A model generated the notes under the pieces. That model had not been told where the DNA came from. It saw nothing but the letters and a program-made list of their open reading frames with translations, and did no database searches. Shown one piece after another: positions 17,378-25,288 of a stretch of 64,000 nt of DNA (positions within the stretch are counted from its first letter, which is position 1; every line of letters starts with the position of its first letter). A program made the position numbers and the translations under genes. Source of the stretch: Fen-1301 sp963786395 (lineage in GTDB: Bacteria > Bacteroidota > Ignavibacteria > Ignavibacteriales > Ignavibacteriaceae); assembly GCA_963786395.1 (NCBI GenBank), contig CAWAZD010000019.1, positions 1 to 64,000 on the forward strand. Reading direction: 5' to 3'.

Positions 17378-18193
17378 ATGACTGATAATTTAGTTTTAAC
17401 GCCAATAGGTAAAATTCATTCTGATCTGGTTTACAGGTATGAAACTCCCAGGCAGGGAGTACTGGCTGGGGGAAATATCTCATATATAGAACTGAAGCCG
17501 AAGATGAATTTTGAACAGGCAATAAAACATCTTGATGGTTTTGATAGAATATGGGTTATTTATCTTTTCCATTTGAATGAAAACTGGAAACCGATGGTTA
17601 CACCGCCCAGGCACACCCGGAAAAAAGTTGGCGTATTTGCTACACGTTCACCCCATAGACCTAACCGTATTGGCATGAGCTGCGTGAAACTTGAAAAGAT
17701 TGAAGGGTTAAAAATATATATATCTGAATCAGATATTCTGGATGGCTCTCCGGTTTTGGATATTAAACCATATCTTCCATATTCTGATTCATTTCCTGAT
17801 TCTGCCACCGGCTGGGTAAAGAAAGAGTTTGAAGAAATTTATGAAGTTATATTTGAATCTAAATCTAAACTTCAATGTACCTGGCTAAAGGAAGAGGCAA
17901 ATATAAATCTGGTTAATTTCGCTCGGCTGCAGCTTGAGTTTAACCCAACTGACTTATCACGAAAAAGAATTTCCATATCTGAAATCTACAATGGCAAAGA
18001 AACCCAATATATATTGGCTTATCGTACGTGGCGAATATTTTATTCAATCAATGAGATTGATAGGGAAGTTATTATTAAAGAAATACGCTCGGGGTATAAT
18101 GTGGAAGAGTTGAAGGGAAAGGAAGATAAGTATAAAGATAAGCCTCTTCACAGGGCGTTTATTACAAGATTCAGGAGTGGTAAAAAGGTATGA
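17378..18193 (+). CDS. trmO: tRNA t6A37 N6-methyltransferase TrmO family (TsaA-like)
   Basis: A 271-residue TrmO/TsaA-fold protein. The N-terminal SAM-binding domain has TPIGKIHSDL, FDRIWVIYLFH and VGVFATRSPHRPNRIGMSCV, then DILDGSPVLDIKPYLPY. The C-terminal part (about 150-271) resembles the additional domain of full-length TrmO. In the family it methylates N6 of threonylcarbamoyladenosine at position 37 of tRNAs reading ACY codons. The closing segment RSGYNVEELKGKEDKYKDKP is retained. Cytoplasmic; frame intact. Confidence 0.88.
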   Translation: MTDNLVLTPIGKIHSDLVYRYETPRQGVLAGGNISYIELKPKMNFEQAIKHLDGFDRIWVIYLFHLNENWKPMVTPPRHTRKKVGVFATRSPHRPNRIGMSCVKLEKIEGLKIYISESDILDGSPVLDIKPYLPYSDSFPDSATGWVKKEFEEIYEVIFESKSKLQCTWLKEEANINLVNFARLQLEFNPTDLSRKRISISEIYNGKETQYILAYRTWRIFYSINEIDREVIIKEIRSGYNVEELKGKEDKYKDKPLHRAFITRFRSGKKV

Positions 18194-18277
18194 GAGAGAT
18201 TCTTCGCACTGGAATTACAAAATTATATTGCAGCAAGGTGATGAATTCCCTTGTCTTTTAATATTATATTATTTAAA

Positions 18278-18297
18278 CCCAGGCATAAATGCCTGGG
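18278..18297 (+). repeat. REP-like palindrome CCCAGGCA-TAAA-TGCCTGGG
   Basis: A perfect eight-bp stem with a TAAA loop (arms 18278-18285 and 18290-18297) is followed by CTATAACGGAGGAGATTC. This combination is the kind of dispersed palindromic unit that recurs in genomes with REP elements. Only one copy is present here. An open frame runs through it but looks like a by-product. The rest of 18194-18444 shows nothing I can support. Confidence 0.5.
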
Positions 18298-18444
18298 CTA
18301 TAACGGAGGAGATTCTTTGTTCCGCTCAAATAATATGAGGGCATATTTGATCATTTTGTGCTTAATAAGTATGTTTAAGAATCATAGTTCAAGGAAATAT
18401 ATTTATTATGCTAACAAACTTATGGTAAGGTTAAAAACTAATTT

Positions 18445-20088
18445 ATGAAAATATTGTCTATTCTGATTTTTGCCAATTTGGTAATATTTAGTCAGTTATC
18501 ACCGCGGGGGACAGAAAAAGTAAAAAGGTACGATTTGAATATTATAACCACGGATAATATTATTCTTGATTGTACAAAATTTATTCCTGCTTCACCTAAG
18601 CCGCCTAAGGGGTGGCCCGTAATAATATATTGTCATGGATATGGTGATTCAAAGGAATCGGAACTTGCAACAGCAAAGGATCAGGCACAGTTTGGGTATG
18701 TTACTTTTGCTTACAGCATGAGAGGTCAGGGTTTTTCCACCGGATTATCGAACCTTATTTCAACAACTGAAATGAAAGATCTTTTCCAGGTCGTAGATTT
18801 TTTGAAAAAAGATACACTTACCGATTCTTCCAGAGTTTTAATTCTTGGTGCATCTCAGGGTGGGATTATCCCATTCATGGCGGCATGTAATGGTCTAAAT
18901 GTTCTAACTGTTATGACCGATCTCGGTTCACCTGAATTTGCGTCGAGCTGGATTGAAAACGGATCCATTAAAATGACATTCTTCTGGAGTGTTGATTACG
19001 ATACATCAATTGTCCGCTATGATGAAAGAGTGGTGAAATTAAGAGATTGGTCACTCTCAAATGAAAAGGGTGCCTGGGACAGTCTTTATACTAACCTTCC
19101 CCAAGGAAGAGATTATCTTGATAAAGTATCACAATGTAAAGTTCCAATTTTATTTACTAATGCGTGGCAGGACAGATTTTTCAATGCATCCGGTGCGATT
19201 CATGCTGCTTCAAAGTTAAAAGTTCCATTTATGGCATATATAGGCGCAGTAGATGGGCATGGTGCGGATACTTCAACAAATGAGAATAATTTTACTTCAA
19301 CCATGGATAATAATTGGATGAAATTCTGGTTAAATACATCCCGGACAGGTTTTCCTGATTCAGCCATATATCAATTTGCGTCCTCACATTTACCGAAAAT
19401 AAATAGTCAATGGTCATTCTCTCATTTCTCATCCAAAGTATGGCCTCCGGAAAATTATTTACCCCTGAAGCTTTATTTTCATCAAGGAAAGCTCATGGAA
19501 GAACCGGAATCCTCTCATGTAGATTCTTCTGGTTTCCGGAATTATGTTGTAGATACTGCTATTACGATGAGGCAGGCTATTAATGTTTCATTTAAGGGGG
19601 AATTGTTTAATTCAGCTTTTAGGAAGGATATGCTTGAATTTGAAACAGAGCCCCTTAAAACCAACCTTCAGTTTACGGGCGTACCAAAACTTAATTTATA
19701 TTATTCTTCCTCTTCAGATGTTTGCCAATTTAACGCACAGATATGGGAAGTGACTCCGTCGGGAGATTCAGCTTTAGTTACCCGGATAAATTATACTGAC
19801 AGATATGTTATTCCCGGTAAAATGAAGAACCAGGAAATAAGTGGTGCTGCTTATTCACATATTTTCAGGAAAGGCGACAGAATAAGGATAATTTTCACTA
19901 ATCTAGATACTCAACCTTATGATTTATTTCTTTCATCAAATCCTTATGTTTTACCTGTTTTGAAAAACGGGTACAACACTATATATACAGGAGCCGATAA
20001 TCAAACTTACCTTGAAATGCCGGTATATTCACCCACTGGAATATTTACAGGAGGGAAATCTAATAATGAGGCAAAAGGGACGAAGTAA
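18445..20088 (+). CDS. Secreted CocE/NonD-type alpha/beta hydrolase (X-Pro peptidase-like)
   Basis: A 547-residue exported serine hydrolase. A signal peptide (MKILSILIFANLVIFSQ) is followed by an alpha/beta hydrolase domain with the oxyanion region VIIYCHGYGDS, the nucleophile elbow LGASQGG (Ser in the middle), an Asp in FTNAWQDRFF and a His in AVDGHGAD. The C-terminal part from about residue 340 is the jelly-roll typical of X-prolyl dipeptidyl-peptidase and cocaine-esterase relatives. Substrate (peptide or ester) cannot be decided. The gene is intact and precedes crcB by 41 bases. Confidence 0.8.
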   Translation: MKILSILIFANLVIFSQLSPRGTEKVKRYDLNIITTDNIILDCTKFIPASPKPPKGWPVIIYCHGYGDSKESELATAKDQAQFGYVTFAYSMRGQGFSTGLSNLISTTEMKDLFQVVDFLKKDTLTDSSRVLILGASQGGIIPFMAACNGLNVLTVMTDLGSPEFASSWIENGSIKMTFFWSVDYDTSIVRYDERVVKLRDWSLSNEKGAWDSLYTNLPQGRDYLDKVSQCKVPILFTNAWQDRFFNASGAIHAASKLKVPFMAYIGAVDGHGADTSTNENNFTSTMDNNWMKFWLNTSRTGFPDSAIYQFASSHLPKINSQWSFSHFSSKVWPPENYLPLKLYFHQGKLMEEPESSHVDSSGFRNYVVDTAITMRQAINVSFKGELFNSAFRKDMLEFETEPLKTNLQFTGVPKLNLYYSSSSDVCQFNAQIWEVTPSGDSALVTRINYTDRYVIPGKMKNQEISGAAYSHIFRKGDRIRIIFTNLDTQPYDLFLSSNPYVLPVLKNGYNTIYTGADNQTYLEMPVYSPTGIFTGGKSNNEAKGTK

Positions 20089-20129
20089 TAATCAGTAATT
20101 TTTAGAAATTGATTTCGGAGAATATATAA

Positions 20130-20498
20130 ATGATTAATTATCTTGTTGTTTCAATTGGTGCTGCTCTTGGTGGAGGATTGCGATATTGGTTCTCGGGATT
20201 TGTTTACAAATTTCTCCCTGCCACTTTTCCATATGGCACATTAATAATTAATATAGCAGGTAGTTTTATACTTGGAATAGTGATGTTCTATTTGAATGAA
20301 AAAGAAATGATTAGTCATGAAGTTAGGTTATTTCTTACTGTAGGCTTCTGCGGTGGATTTACTACATTCTCAACATTTTCATATGAAACTATAAATCTTA
20401 TTAAAGATGCCCAGTATATGGGGGCTGCATTTAATGTGTTTTTAAATGTTGCGCTTTCGTTGTTAGGTATATTTTTAGCATATATTATTTCAAGATAG
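20130..20498 (+). CDS. crcB: Fluoride channel CrcB/Fluc
   Basis: A 122-residue four-helix membrane protein with the Fluc hallmarks GGLRYWFSG, FPYGTLIINIAGSFILG and the break motif GFCGGFTTFSTFSYE in the third helix. Two copies assemble as an antiparallel dimeric fluoride channel that lowers cytoplasmic fluoride. The 41-base leader contains no crcB (fluoride) riboswitch that I can recognise. A DUF190 gene follows 12 bases downstream, a common pairing. Confidence 0.93.
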   Translation: MINYLVVSIGAALGGGLRYWFSGFVYKFLPATFPYGTLIINIAGSFILGIVMFYLNEKEMISHEVRLFLTVGFCGGFTTFSTFSYETINLIKDAQYMGAAFNVFLNVALSLLGIFLAYIISR

Positions 20499-20510
20499 TA
20501 GGAGGTAATT

Positions 20511-20864
20511 ATGGAAATTAAAGGCGAAGCAAAATTATTAAGGATATTTATAGGCGAAGATGATCATCATGGTTCTATATCTCTTTATGAAAAAATTGTT
20601 TTGACAGCCAAGGAAAAAGGTATGGCTGGTGCAACTGTTTACAAGGGAATTATGAGTTTCGGCGGTACAAGCAGAATGATTCATACATCTAAAATTCTCC
20701 GTCTTTCTGAAGATCTTCCCTTAATAATAGAAATTGTTGATGAGGAAAAGAAAATTGATGAGTTTTTGCCAATCTTAAATTTAATTTTTGATGAAGCAAA
20801 TTGCGGTGGTTTGATAACTATGGAAAAGGCGCAAATTATTAAATATAAGGCCATCCATAAGTGA
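20511..20864 (+). CDS. DUF190 PII-like protein, partner of CrcB
   Basis: A 117-residue DUF190 protein (KLLRIFIGEDDHHG, then GMAGATVYKGIMSFGG and LPLIIEIVDEEKKIDEFLP), a ferredoxin-like fold related to PII signalling proteins. AGGAGG at 20499-20504 provides a strong ribosome-binding site. DUF190 genes are regularly found next to crcB and are presumed to modulate fluoride export, but the mechanism is not established. Cytoplasmic. Confidence 0.9.
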   Translation: MEIKGEAKLLRIFIGEDDHHGSISLYEKIVLTAKEKGMAGATVYKGIMSFGGTSRMIHTSKILRLSEDLPLIIEIVDEEKKIDEFLPILNLIFDEANCGGLITMEKAQIIKYKAIHK

Positions 20865-20969
20865 CTCATCTAGTAGATTTTTTAAAGTTTAATTCATATC
20901 CGACGTTCCTAAAGGTTGTGGTTTCAAAGGATTAGGGGATTTTTCTAACGCTCCTAAATATAATAATTA

Positions 20970-21100
20970 GTGCAGCGACCAGGAACGAATTCAGAATAAT
21001 AATTGGAACAAGCTTGAAGAAGGCGGGGTTTAATATGTATATTGATTATAGTTTCCCGGGTTATGGTGTTATATCAGGAGGATTAGGACGACTTTTATAA
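20970..21100 (+). pseudogene. Outer-membrane protein C-terminal relic (PorV-like strands)
   Basis: The 440 bases between the DUF190 and exbB genes hold an open frame without a convincing start that encodes RNEFRIIIGTSLKKAGFNMY followed by IDYSFPGYGVISGGLGRLL and a stop. Alternating strands with Gly turns resemble the C-terminus of PorV/UPF0164-type barrels. It is probably the residue of a deleted outer-membrane protein; the identity is tentative. The remainder of the gap is AT-rich promoter-like DNA. Confidence 0.4.
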
Positions 21101-21306
21101 TTGTTTTAATCATTACAGTATTTGTAATAAGTATAATTTTATTTAAGTTATGACTTAAAATTTTCTAAAATTATTGATAAAATATTACTAATTTTAGTTT
21201 ATAGATATTATCTCAATTATGATATTTAAAATTGTAGACCAGGTGTCCTTCTTTTTATGATCTAATTAAGAGAAATTAATCAATCAAAAACTAACGGAGT
21301 CATACT

Positions 21307-22113
21307 GTGAGTAACAAAAATCAGTTCAGAGCAATGTTTACGGGGTTTGCAGCAGTCGCAATACCTATAATTTTTGTTGTTTGTATTTTACTATATAAAT
21401 TTGTTCTTGGAAACCCTGCTAATTTTGAAGGTGGAAATCCAATCAACCACCCACTTCCAGGAAACATTTTAGGAATAGTATTTAAAGGCGGTATAATCGT
21501 ACCAATTTTAATGACACTTTTATTAATGGTTTTAACCTTTTCACTCGAAAGGTTTATTACAATTAACAGAGCAAAAGGCAAGGGAAGAGTAAACAGTTTT
21601 GTTGCCAGAGTTCACGTTGATCTTTCAAGCAAAAATCTTGAAAATGCAATGAATGAATGCGACAAACAGAGAGGGTCAGTAGCTAACGTAATTAAAGCCG
21701 GACTTCTTAAATACAAAGAGATGATACCTGAGAAGGGATTGAACAGAGATCAGAAAGTAATTGCTATTAAACAAGAAATTGAAGAAGCTACTTCTCTTGA
21801 ATTACCTATGTTGGAGCAGAACTTAGTTATTATTGCTACAATCGCTTCAATTGCAACACTTATGGGCCTTTTAGGAACGGTAATTGGAATGATCAAAGCG
21901 TTCTCAGCTTTGGCAACTGCCGGTGCACCTGATGCAGTTCAGCTTGCTAATGGTATTTCTGAAGCTCTTATTAATACTGCTCTTGGAATTGGTACCTCAG
22001 CACTTGCGATTATATTTTATAACTATTTTACAACTAAAATAGATAAGCTTACTTACAGCATAGATGAAGCCGGTGTTGCAATAGTGCAGAACTTTGCAGC
22101 AAATTATAACTAA
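21307..22113 (+). CDS. exbB: MotA/TolQ/ExbB proton-channel family protein
   Basis: A 268-residue inner-membrane protein: one helix near residues 12-32, a second near 55-78 (IIVPILMTLLLMVLTFSLERF), and two C-terminal helices with the ExbB/TolQ signature ATLMGLLGTVIGMIKAF and LGIGTSALAIIFYNYF. It starts at GTG 21307 with GGAG eight bases upstream. With the two ExbD proteins and TonB downstream it converts proton motive force into motion for outer-membrane receptors. First gene of the Ton operon. Confidence 0.92.
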   Translation: MSNKNQFRAMFTGFAAVAIPIIFVVCILLYKFVLGNPANFEGGNPINHPLPGNILGIVFKGGIIVPILMTLLLMVLTFSLERFITINRAKGKGRVNSFVARVHVDLSSKNLENAMNECDKQRGSVANVIKAGLLKYKEMIPEKGLNRDQKVIAIKQEIEEATSLELPMLEQNLVIIATIASIATLMGLLGTVIGMIKAFSALATAGAPDAVQLANGISEALINTALGIGTSALAIIFYNYFTTKIDKLTYSIDEAGVAIVQNFAANYN

Positions 22114-22133
22114 TTTAATTTAAGAGCTATAAA

Positions 22134-22736
22134 ATGCCAAAAGTAAAAGTCCCTAGAAAAAGTACAAACGTAGACATGACGGCGATGTGTGACGTAGCTT
22201 TTCTTCTGTTAACATTTTTCATGCTGACAACCCAATTCAAGGCTGATGAACCGGTTACAGTATCAATACCAAAATCTATTTCCGATATAAAGTTACCTGA
22301 TAACAATATAATGTCTATTACGATAACTAAAGACGGGAAAGTATTTTATGGTGTTGATGGACAATTTAACAGGGAAAAACTACTTAAGAAAATAAGCGAT
22401 AAGTATAAGATTGAATTTACTGAAGATGAAGCTCATGCTTTCTCGCTTACTTCAGCTTTCGGTGTTCCTATTCAGAAACTTAAAGTTTTTCTTGATATGA
22501 CACCTTTGGAAAGACAGAACATAAAGCAGCCCGGTATTCCAATTGATTCTACTAACAACGAACTCGCAGACTGGGTTATGCAAGGCAGATTAGCAAATCC
22601 TCAATACAGTATTGCGATCCGCGGTGATGGAGATTGTCCTTATCCTACTGTAAAAAAGGTAATTGCTACACTTCAGGCAAAGAATGTGAATAAGTTTAAT
22701 CTTATCACAAATCTTGAAGTTAAACCAAAAATTTGA
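22134..22736 (+). CDS. exbD: ExbD/TolR-family biopolymer transport protein
   Basis: A 200-residue ExbD with the single N-terminal helix carrying the proton-path Asp (VDMTAMCDVAFLLLTFFML) and a periplasmic domain. It is longer than classical ExbD (about 140 residues) because of an insertion around residues 85-150 that is typical of Bacteroidota homologues. It is 20 bases after exbB and 13 bases before a second exbD. Two ExbD paralogues in one Ton operon is the usual arrangement in this phylum. Confidence 0.9.
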   Translation: MPKVKVPRKSTNVDMTAMCDVAFLLLTFFMLTTQFKADEPVTVSIPKSISDIKLPDNNIMSITITKDGKVFYGVDGQFNREKLLKKISDKYKIEFTEDEAHAFSLTSAFGVPIQKLKVFLDMTPLERQNIKQPGIPIDSTNNELADWVMQGRLANPQYSIAIRGDGDCPYPTVKKVIATLQAKNVNKFNLITNLEVKPKI

Positions 22737-22749
22737 AAGGAATTAAAAA

Positions 22750-23277
22750 ATGGCTGAACTAGACACCTCGAAAGGCGGCGGAGGTCATAAAAAAGGTAAA
22801 GGCAAGAAGAGAACTAAAAAGGCTTCTACAAGAGTTGATTTAACTCCTATGGTAGATCTTGGATTTCTTCTGGTTACGTTTTTTATGTTGACCACGACTT
22901 TCAGCAAGCCTCAGACGATGGAAATAAATATGCCGGTGAAACCACCTCCAGGAGCCGAGGAAACTGAACAGAAAACTAAAGCATCTCAAACCTTGACAAT
23001 TATTCTTGGTGACAATGATAAAGTTTTCTGGTTCAAAGGTACATCTGATACTGCTAATTTTAGCACTACTAATTATTCACCAAAAGGTCTCAGAAGTATT
23101 CTGGTTGATATAAATAAAACAACAAAAGATTTGGTCTGCATTATTAAACCAACAGAAAAATCAAATTATAGAAATGTTGTTGATGCTCTTGATGAAATGA
23201 GTATTATTGGCATTAAAAGATATGCACTTGTCAATGATTTTGACCCGCATGAAACCGAAAAAATTAAAAATTTATAA
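22750..23277 (+). CDS. exbD: ExbD/TolR-family biopolymer transport protein (second copy)
   Basis: A 175-residue ExbD paralogue. A Gly/Lys-rich N-terminus (GGGGHKKGKGKKRTKKAST) precedes the helix RVDLTPMVDLGFLLVTFFML with the conserved Asp. The periplasmic part has KTTKDLVCIIKPTEKSNYRN and DALDEMSIIGIKRYALVND, the classical ExbD end. It probably forms a hetero-assembly with the first ExbD in the ExbB channel. The basic N-terminus would face the cytoplasm. Confidence 0.9.
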   Translation: MAELDTSKGGGGHKKGKGKKRTKKASTRVDLTPMVDLGFLLVTFFMLTTTFSKPQTMEINMPVKPPPGAEETEQKTKASQTLTIILGDNDKVFWFKGTSDTANFSTTNYSPKGLRSILVDINKTTKDLVCIIKPTEKSNYRNVVDALDEMSIIGIKRYALVNDFDPHETEKIKNL

Positions 23278-23289
23278 TGGTAAAAGATT

Positions 23290-24099
23290 ATGAGTGAAAA
23301 AACATTAAATATGATGGACATAACCGATATAATCTTTGCCAATAAAAACAAAGAATATGGCGCTTATGTACTGCGCAAAAAGTATAGCAAGTATGTTACC
23401 TGGTCAACAATATTAGGTACCATATTTTTCGTGCTTTGCCTTACCGGCCCAATGATAGTAAAATCATTGACTCCGAAAGAAGCTTTAGTCAAAAAGAAAG
23501 TGATAACACTTGATTATACACAACTATCGGAACCCCCTTCGCTTGATAAAGCTGCACCACCTCCTACTGTTGATGTGCCACCTCCATTGAAATCAACGAT
23601 TGCGTTTCTTCCTCCTGTTGTAAAACCAGACGAACAAGTTAGTAATGATGTTGTTCCTACAGTGGAAGATCTTAAGAAAGTTGATCCCGGGGCAAAAACT
23701 CAGGAAGGTCAGGAAGGTGGAGTAGATTATAGTCTTATTGAAACACAGGAAAAGATTGTAGATGCGCCGAAGAAAGAGGAAGCTCAGGTATTTACTTATG
23801 TAGAGGAAATGCCAACTTTCCCAGGTGGTGAAGATGCATTCTATTCATATGTTGGGAAACAGATTCAATATCCAGAAATTGCAAAACGAGCAGGTGTTGA
23901 AGGTAAAGTTTATATTCAGTTTGTTGTAAGAACTGATGGTAAAGTAACTGATGTAACAGTGGCCAAAGGAATTGGTGCAGGCTGCGATGAAGAAGCTGTC
24001 AGGGTTGTTAGATCAATGCCTAACTGGAAGCCCGGTCGACAGAACGGACATCCAGTAAATGTGAAAATTTCAGTCCCGATAGTTTACAAACTCCAATAG
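23290..24099 (+). CDS. tonB: TonB-family energy transducer
   Basis: A 269-residue TonB. A cytoplasmic N-terminus (NKNKEYGAYVLRKKYSKYV, as in Bacteroidota TonBs) is followed by one helix (about 40-62), a proline-rich linker (PPPTVDVPPPLK) and a TonB C-terminal domain (about 185-269; MPTFPGGEDAFYSYVGKQIQ, then VEGKVYIQFVVRTDGKVTDV and NWKPGRQNGHPVNVKISVPI). It would contact TonB boxes of receptors such as the one at 2371-4728. It is 12 bases after the second exbD. Confidence 0.93.
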   Translation: MSEKTLNMMDITDIIFANKNKEYGAYVLRKKYSKYVTWSTILGTIFFVLCLTGPMIVKSLTPKEALVKKKVITLDYTQLSEPPSLDKAAPPPTVDVPPPLKSTIAFLPPVVKPDEQVSNDVVPTVEDLKKVDPGAKTQEGQEGGVDYSLIETQEKIVDAPKKEEAQVFTYVEEMPTFPGGEDAFYSYVGKQIQYPEIAKRAGVEGKVYIQFVVRTDGKVTDVTVAKGIGAGCDEEAVRVVRSMPNWKPGRQNGHPVNVKISVPIVYKLQ

Positions 24100-24110
24100 G
24101 AATTAATTCC

Positions 24111-24311
24111 TTGTGGAGTGTTGGAAAAATATCAGGAATTCTCAGATCCTTAATTTATTTTACGGCAGGAACCTTTTTTTTGGTTTCTGCCGTATTTCCT
24201 TTGTTATACCAGAAAATAATAATCGGGGGCGGAACAATAATTTATGGAATTTACAGATTATATAAAACCTTTACTATAGAAAAAGACTCGGAAGAGGATA
24301 ATGATGAATAA
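24111..24311 (+). CDS. Small two-helix membrane protein in the Ton operon
   Basis: A 66-residue protein read from TTG 24111 with two hydrophobic segments (about 10-31 and 34-50, with a short loop QKIIIGGG) and an acidic tail (EKDSEEDNDE). It sits between tonB and the PstS-like gene, overlapping the latter by 11 bases, so translation is coupled. No family is recognised. Similar tiny membrane proteins occur at this position in other Bacteroidota Ton clusters, which hints at an accessory role. Confidence 0.6.
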   Translation: MWSVGKISGILRSLIYFTAGTFFLVSAVFPLLYQKIIIGGGTIIYGIYRLYKTFTIEKDSEEDNDE

Positions 24312-25248
24312 ACTTATTTGGCTTAGTCTGCCCTTACTCATAATTTCCCTTTTTGCTTTTACCTCATGTAATCAGAATCAGAATGGCGAACCAGAAGATA
24401 CTCCAACTTCGGGAAAGATTAACATTACAGTTGATGAAACATTTAAACCTATTTTAGATTCCGAAATTACGGTATTTGAAAGTATTTATAAGAATGCTAC
24501 AATTAATGTTTCTTATAAACCTGAAGAGAAAGCTTTTGAGGATCTATTAAATGATAGTGCTCGAATTATAATTGTGAGCCGCGAACTTAGACCTGAAGAA
24601 AAAAAACATTTCGAAGATCTTAAGCTTTTTCCACGTATGACTAAAATAGCTTATGATGCTGTGGCTTTGTTGACAAATAATAATAATCCGGATTCACTAT
24701 TTACTGACGATCAGGTTAAGAAAATTATTTCGGGAGAAATTAGTAATTGGAATCAACTGAACCCAAAATCACCTAAAGCTTCTATTCAGATTGTCTTTGA
24801 TAATAAAAATTCGGGTACAGTAAGATATCTTAAAGAACATGCGGGTAATAACAACCTTGCCAAAAACAGTTCTGCTGCAAATACAAGTAATGATGTTATC
24901 GATTATGTTTCGAAAAACAAAAATGCATTAGGAGTTATTGGAGTAACCTGGGTAAGTGACCGGACTGATTCTACATTAATGTCTTTTATTAATAAAGTGC
25001 GAGTAGCTGAAGTATCTCCTCCTGACAGTTCTGAGGGGAAAGGGGATTATTATAAACCTTATCAGGCATATATAGCAACAAAGTATTACCCATTATGGAG
25101 AACTGTTTATATTATTAGCCGGGAAGCAAGGGCAGGATTGGGTACTGGATTTGCTAGTTTTGTAGCTGGTGATAAAGGGCAGAAATTAATATTAAAATCA
25201 GGACTTGTACCAGCAACTATGCCTGTTAGGTTAGTACAACTTAGGTAA
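24301..25248 (+). CDS. PstS-like phosphate-binding-family lipoprotein
   Basis: A 315-residue lipoprotein with lipobox FTSC (Cys 23) and a PBP-like fold: NITVDETFKPILDSEITVFE, IIVSRELRPEE, VKKIISGEISNWNQLNP and IVFDNKNSGTVRYLKEH are typical of the PstS/phosphate-binding superfamily. There is no pst permease or ATPase nearby. PstS-like proteins joined to TonB-ExbBD-TPR clusters are recurrent in Bacteroidota, so a role in envelope energy coupling is as likely as phosphate uptake. Start at the second Met (24304) is possible. Confidence 0.78.
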   Translation: MMNKLIWLSLPLLIISLFAFTSCNQNQNGEPEDTPTSGKINITVDETFKPILDSEITVFESIYKNATINVSYKPEEKAFEDLLNDSARIIIVSRELRPEEKKHFEDLKLFPRMTKIAYDAVALLTNNNNPDSLFTDDQVKKIISGEISNWNQLNPKSPKASIQIVFDNKNSGTVRYLKEHAGNNNLAKNSSAANTSNDVIDYVSKNKNALGVIGVTWVSDRTDSTLMSFINKVRVAEVSPPDSSEGKGDYYKPYQAYIATKYYPLWRTVYIISREARAGLGTGFASFVAGDKGQKLILKSGLVPATMPVRLVQLR

Positions 25249-25288
25249 TCAGAATTTTCAATATAACTAAATAGGATTCACTGAGATC

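Noticed and set aside
18251..18448. 65-residue ORF between trmO and the hydrolase
   Set aside because: It reads through the REP-like palindrome, has no ribosome-binding site at its TTG start and no conserved features.
20089..20129. Fluoride riboswitch ahead of crcB
   Set aside because: The leader is only 41 bases and lacks the expected conserved elements.
24301..25248. PstS-like gene as part of a phosphate ABC transporter
   Set aside because: No pstC, pstA, pstB or phoU gene is near; it is embedded in the Ton cluster.
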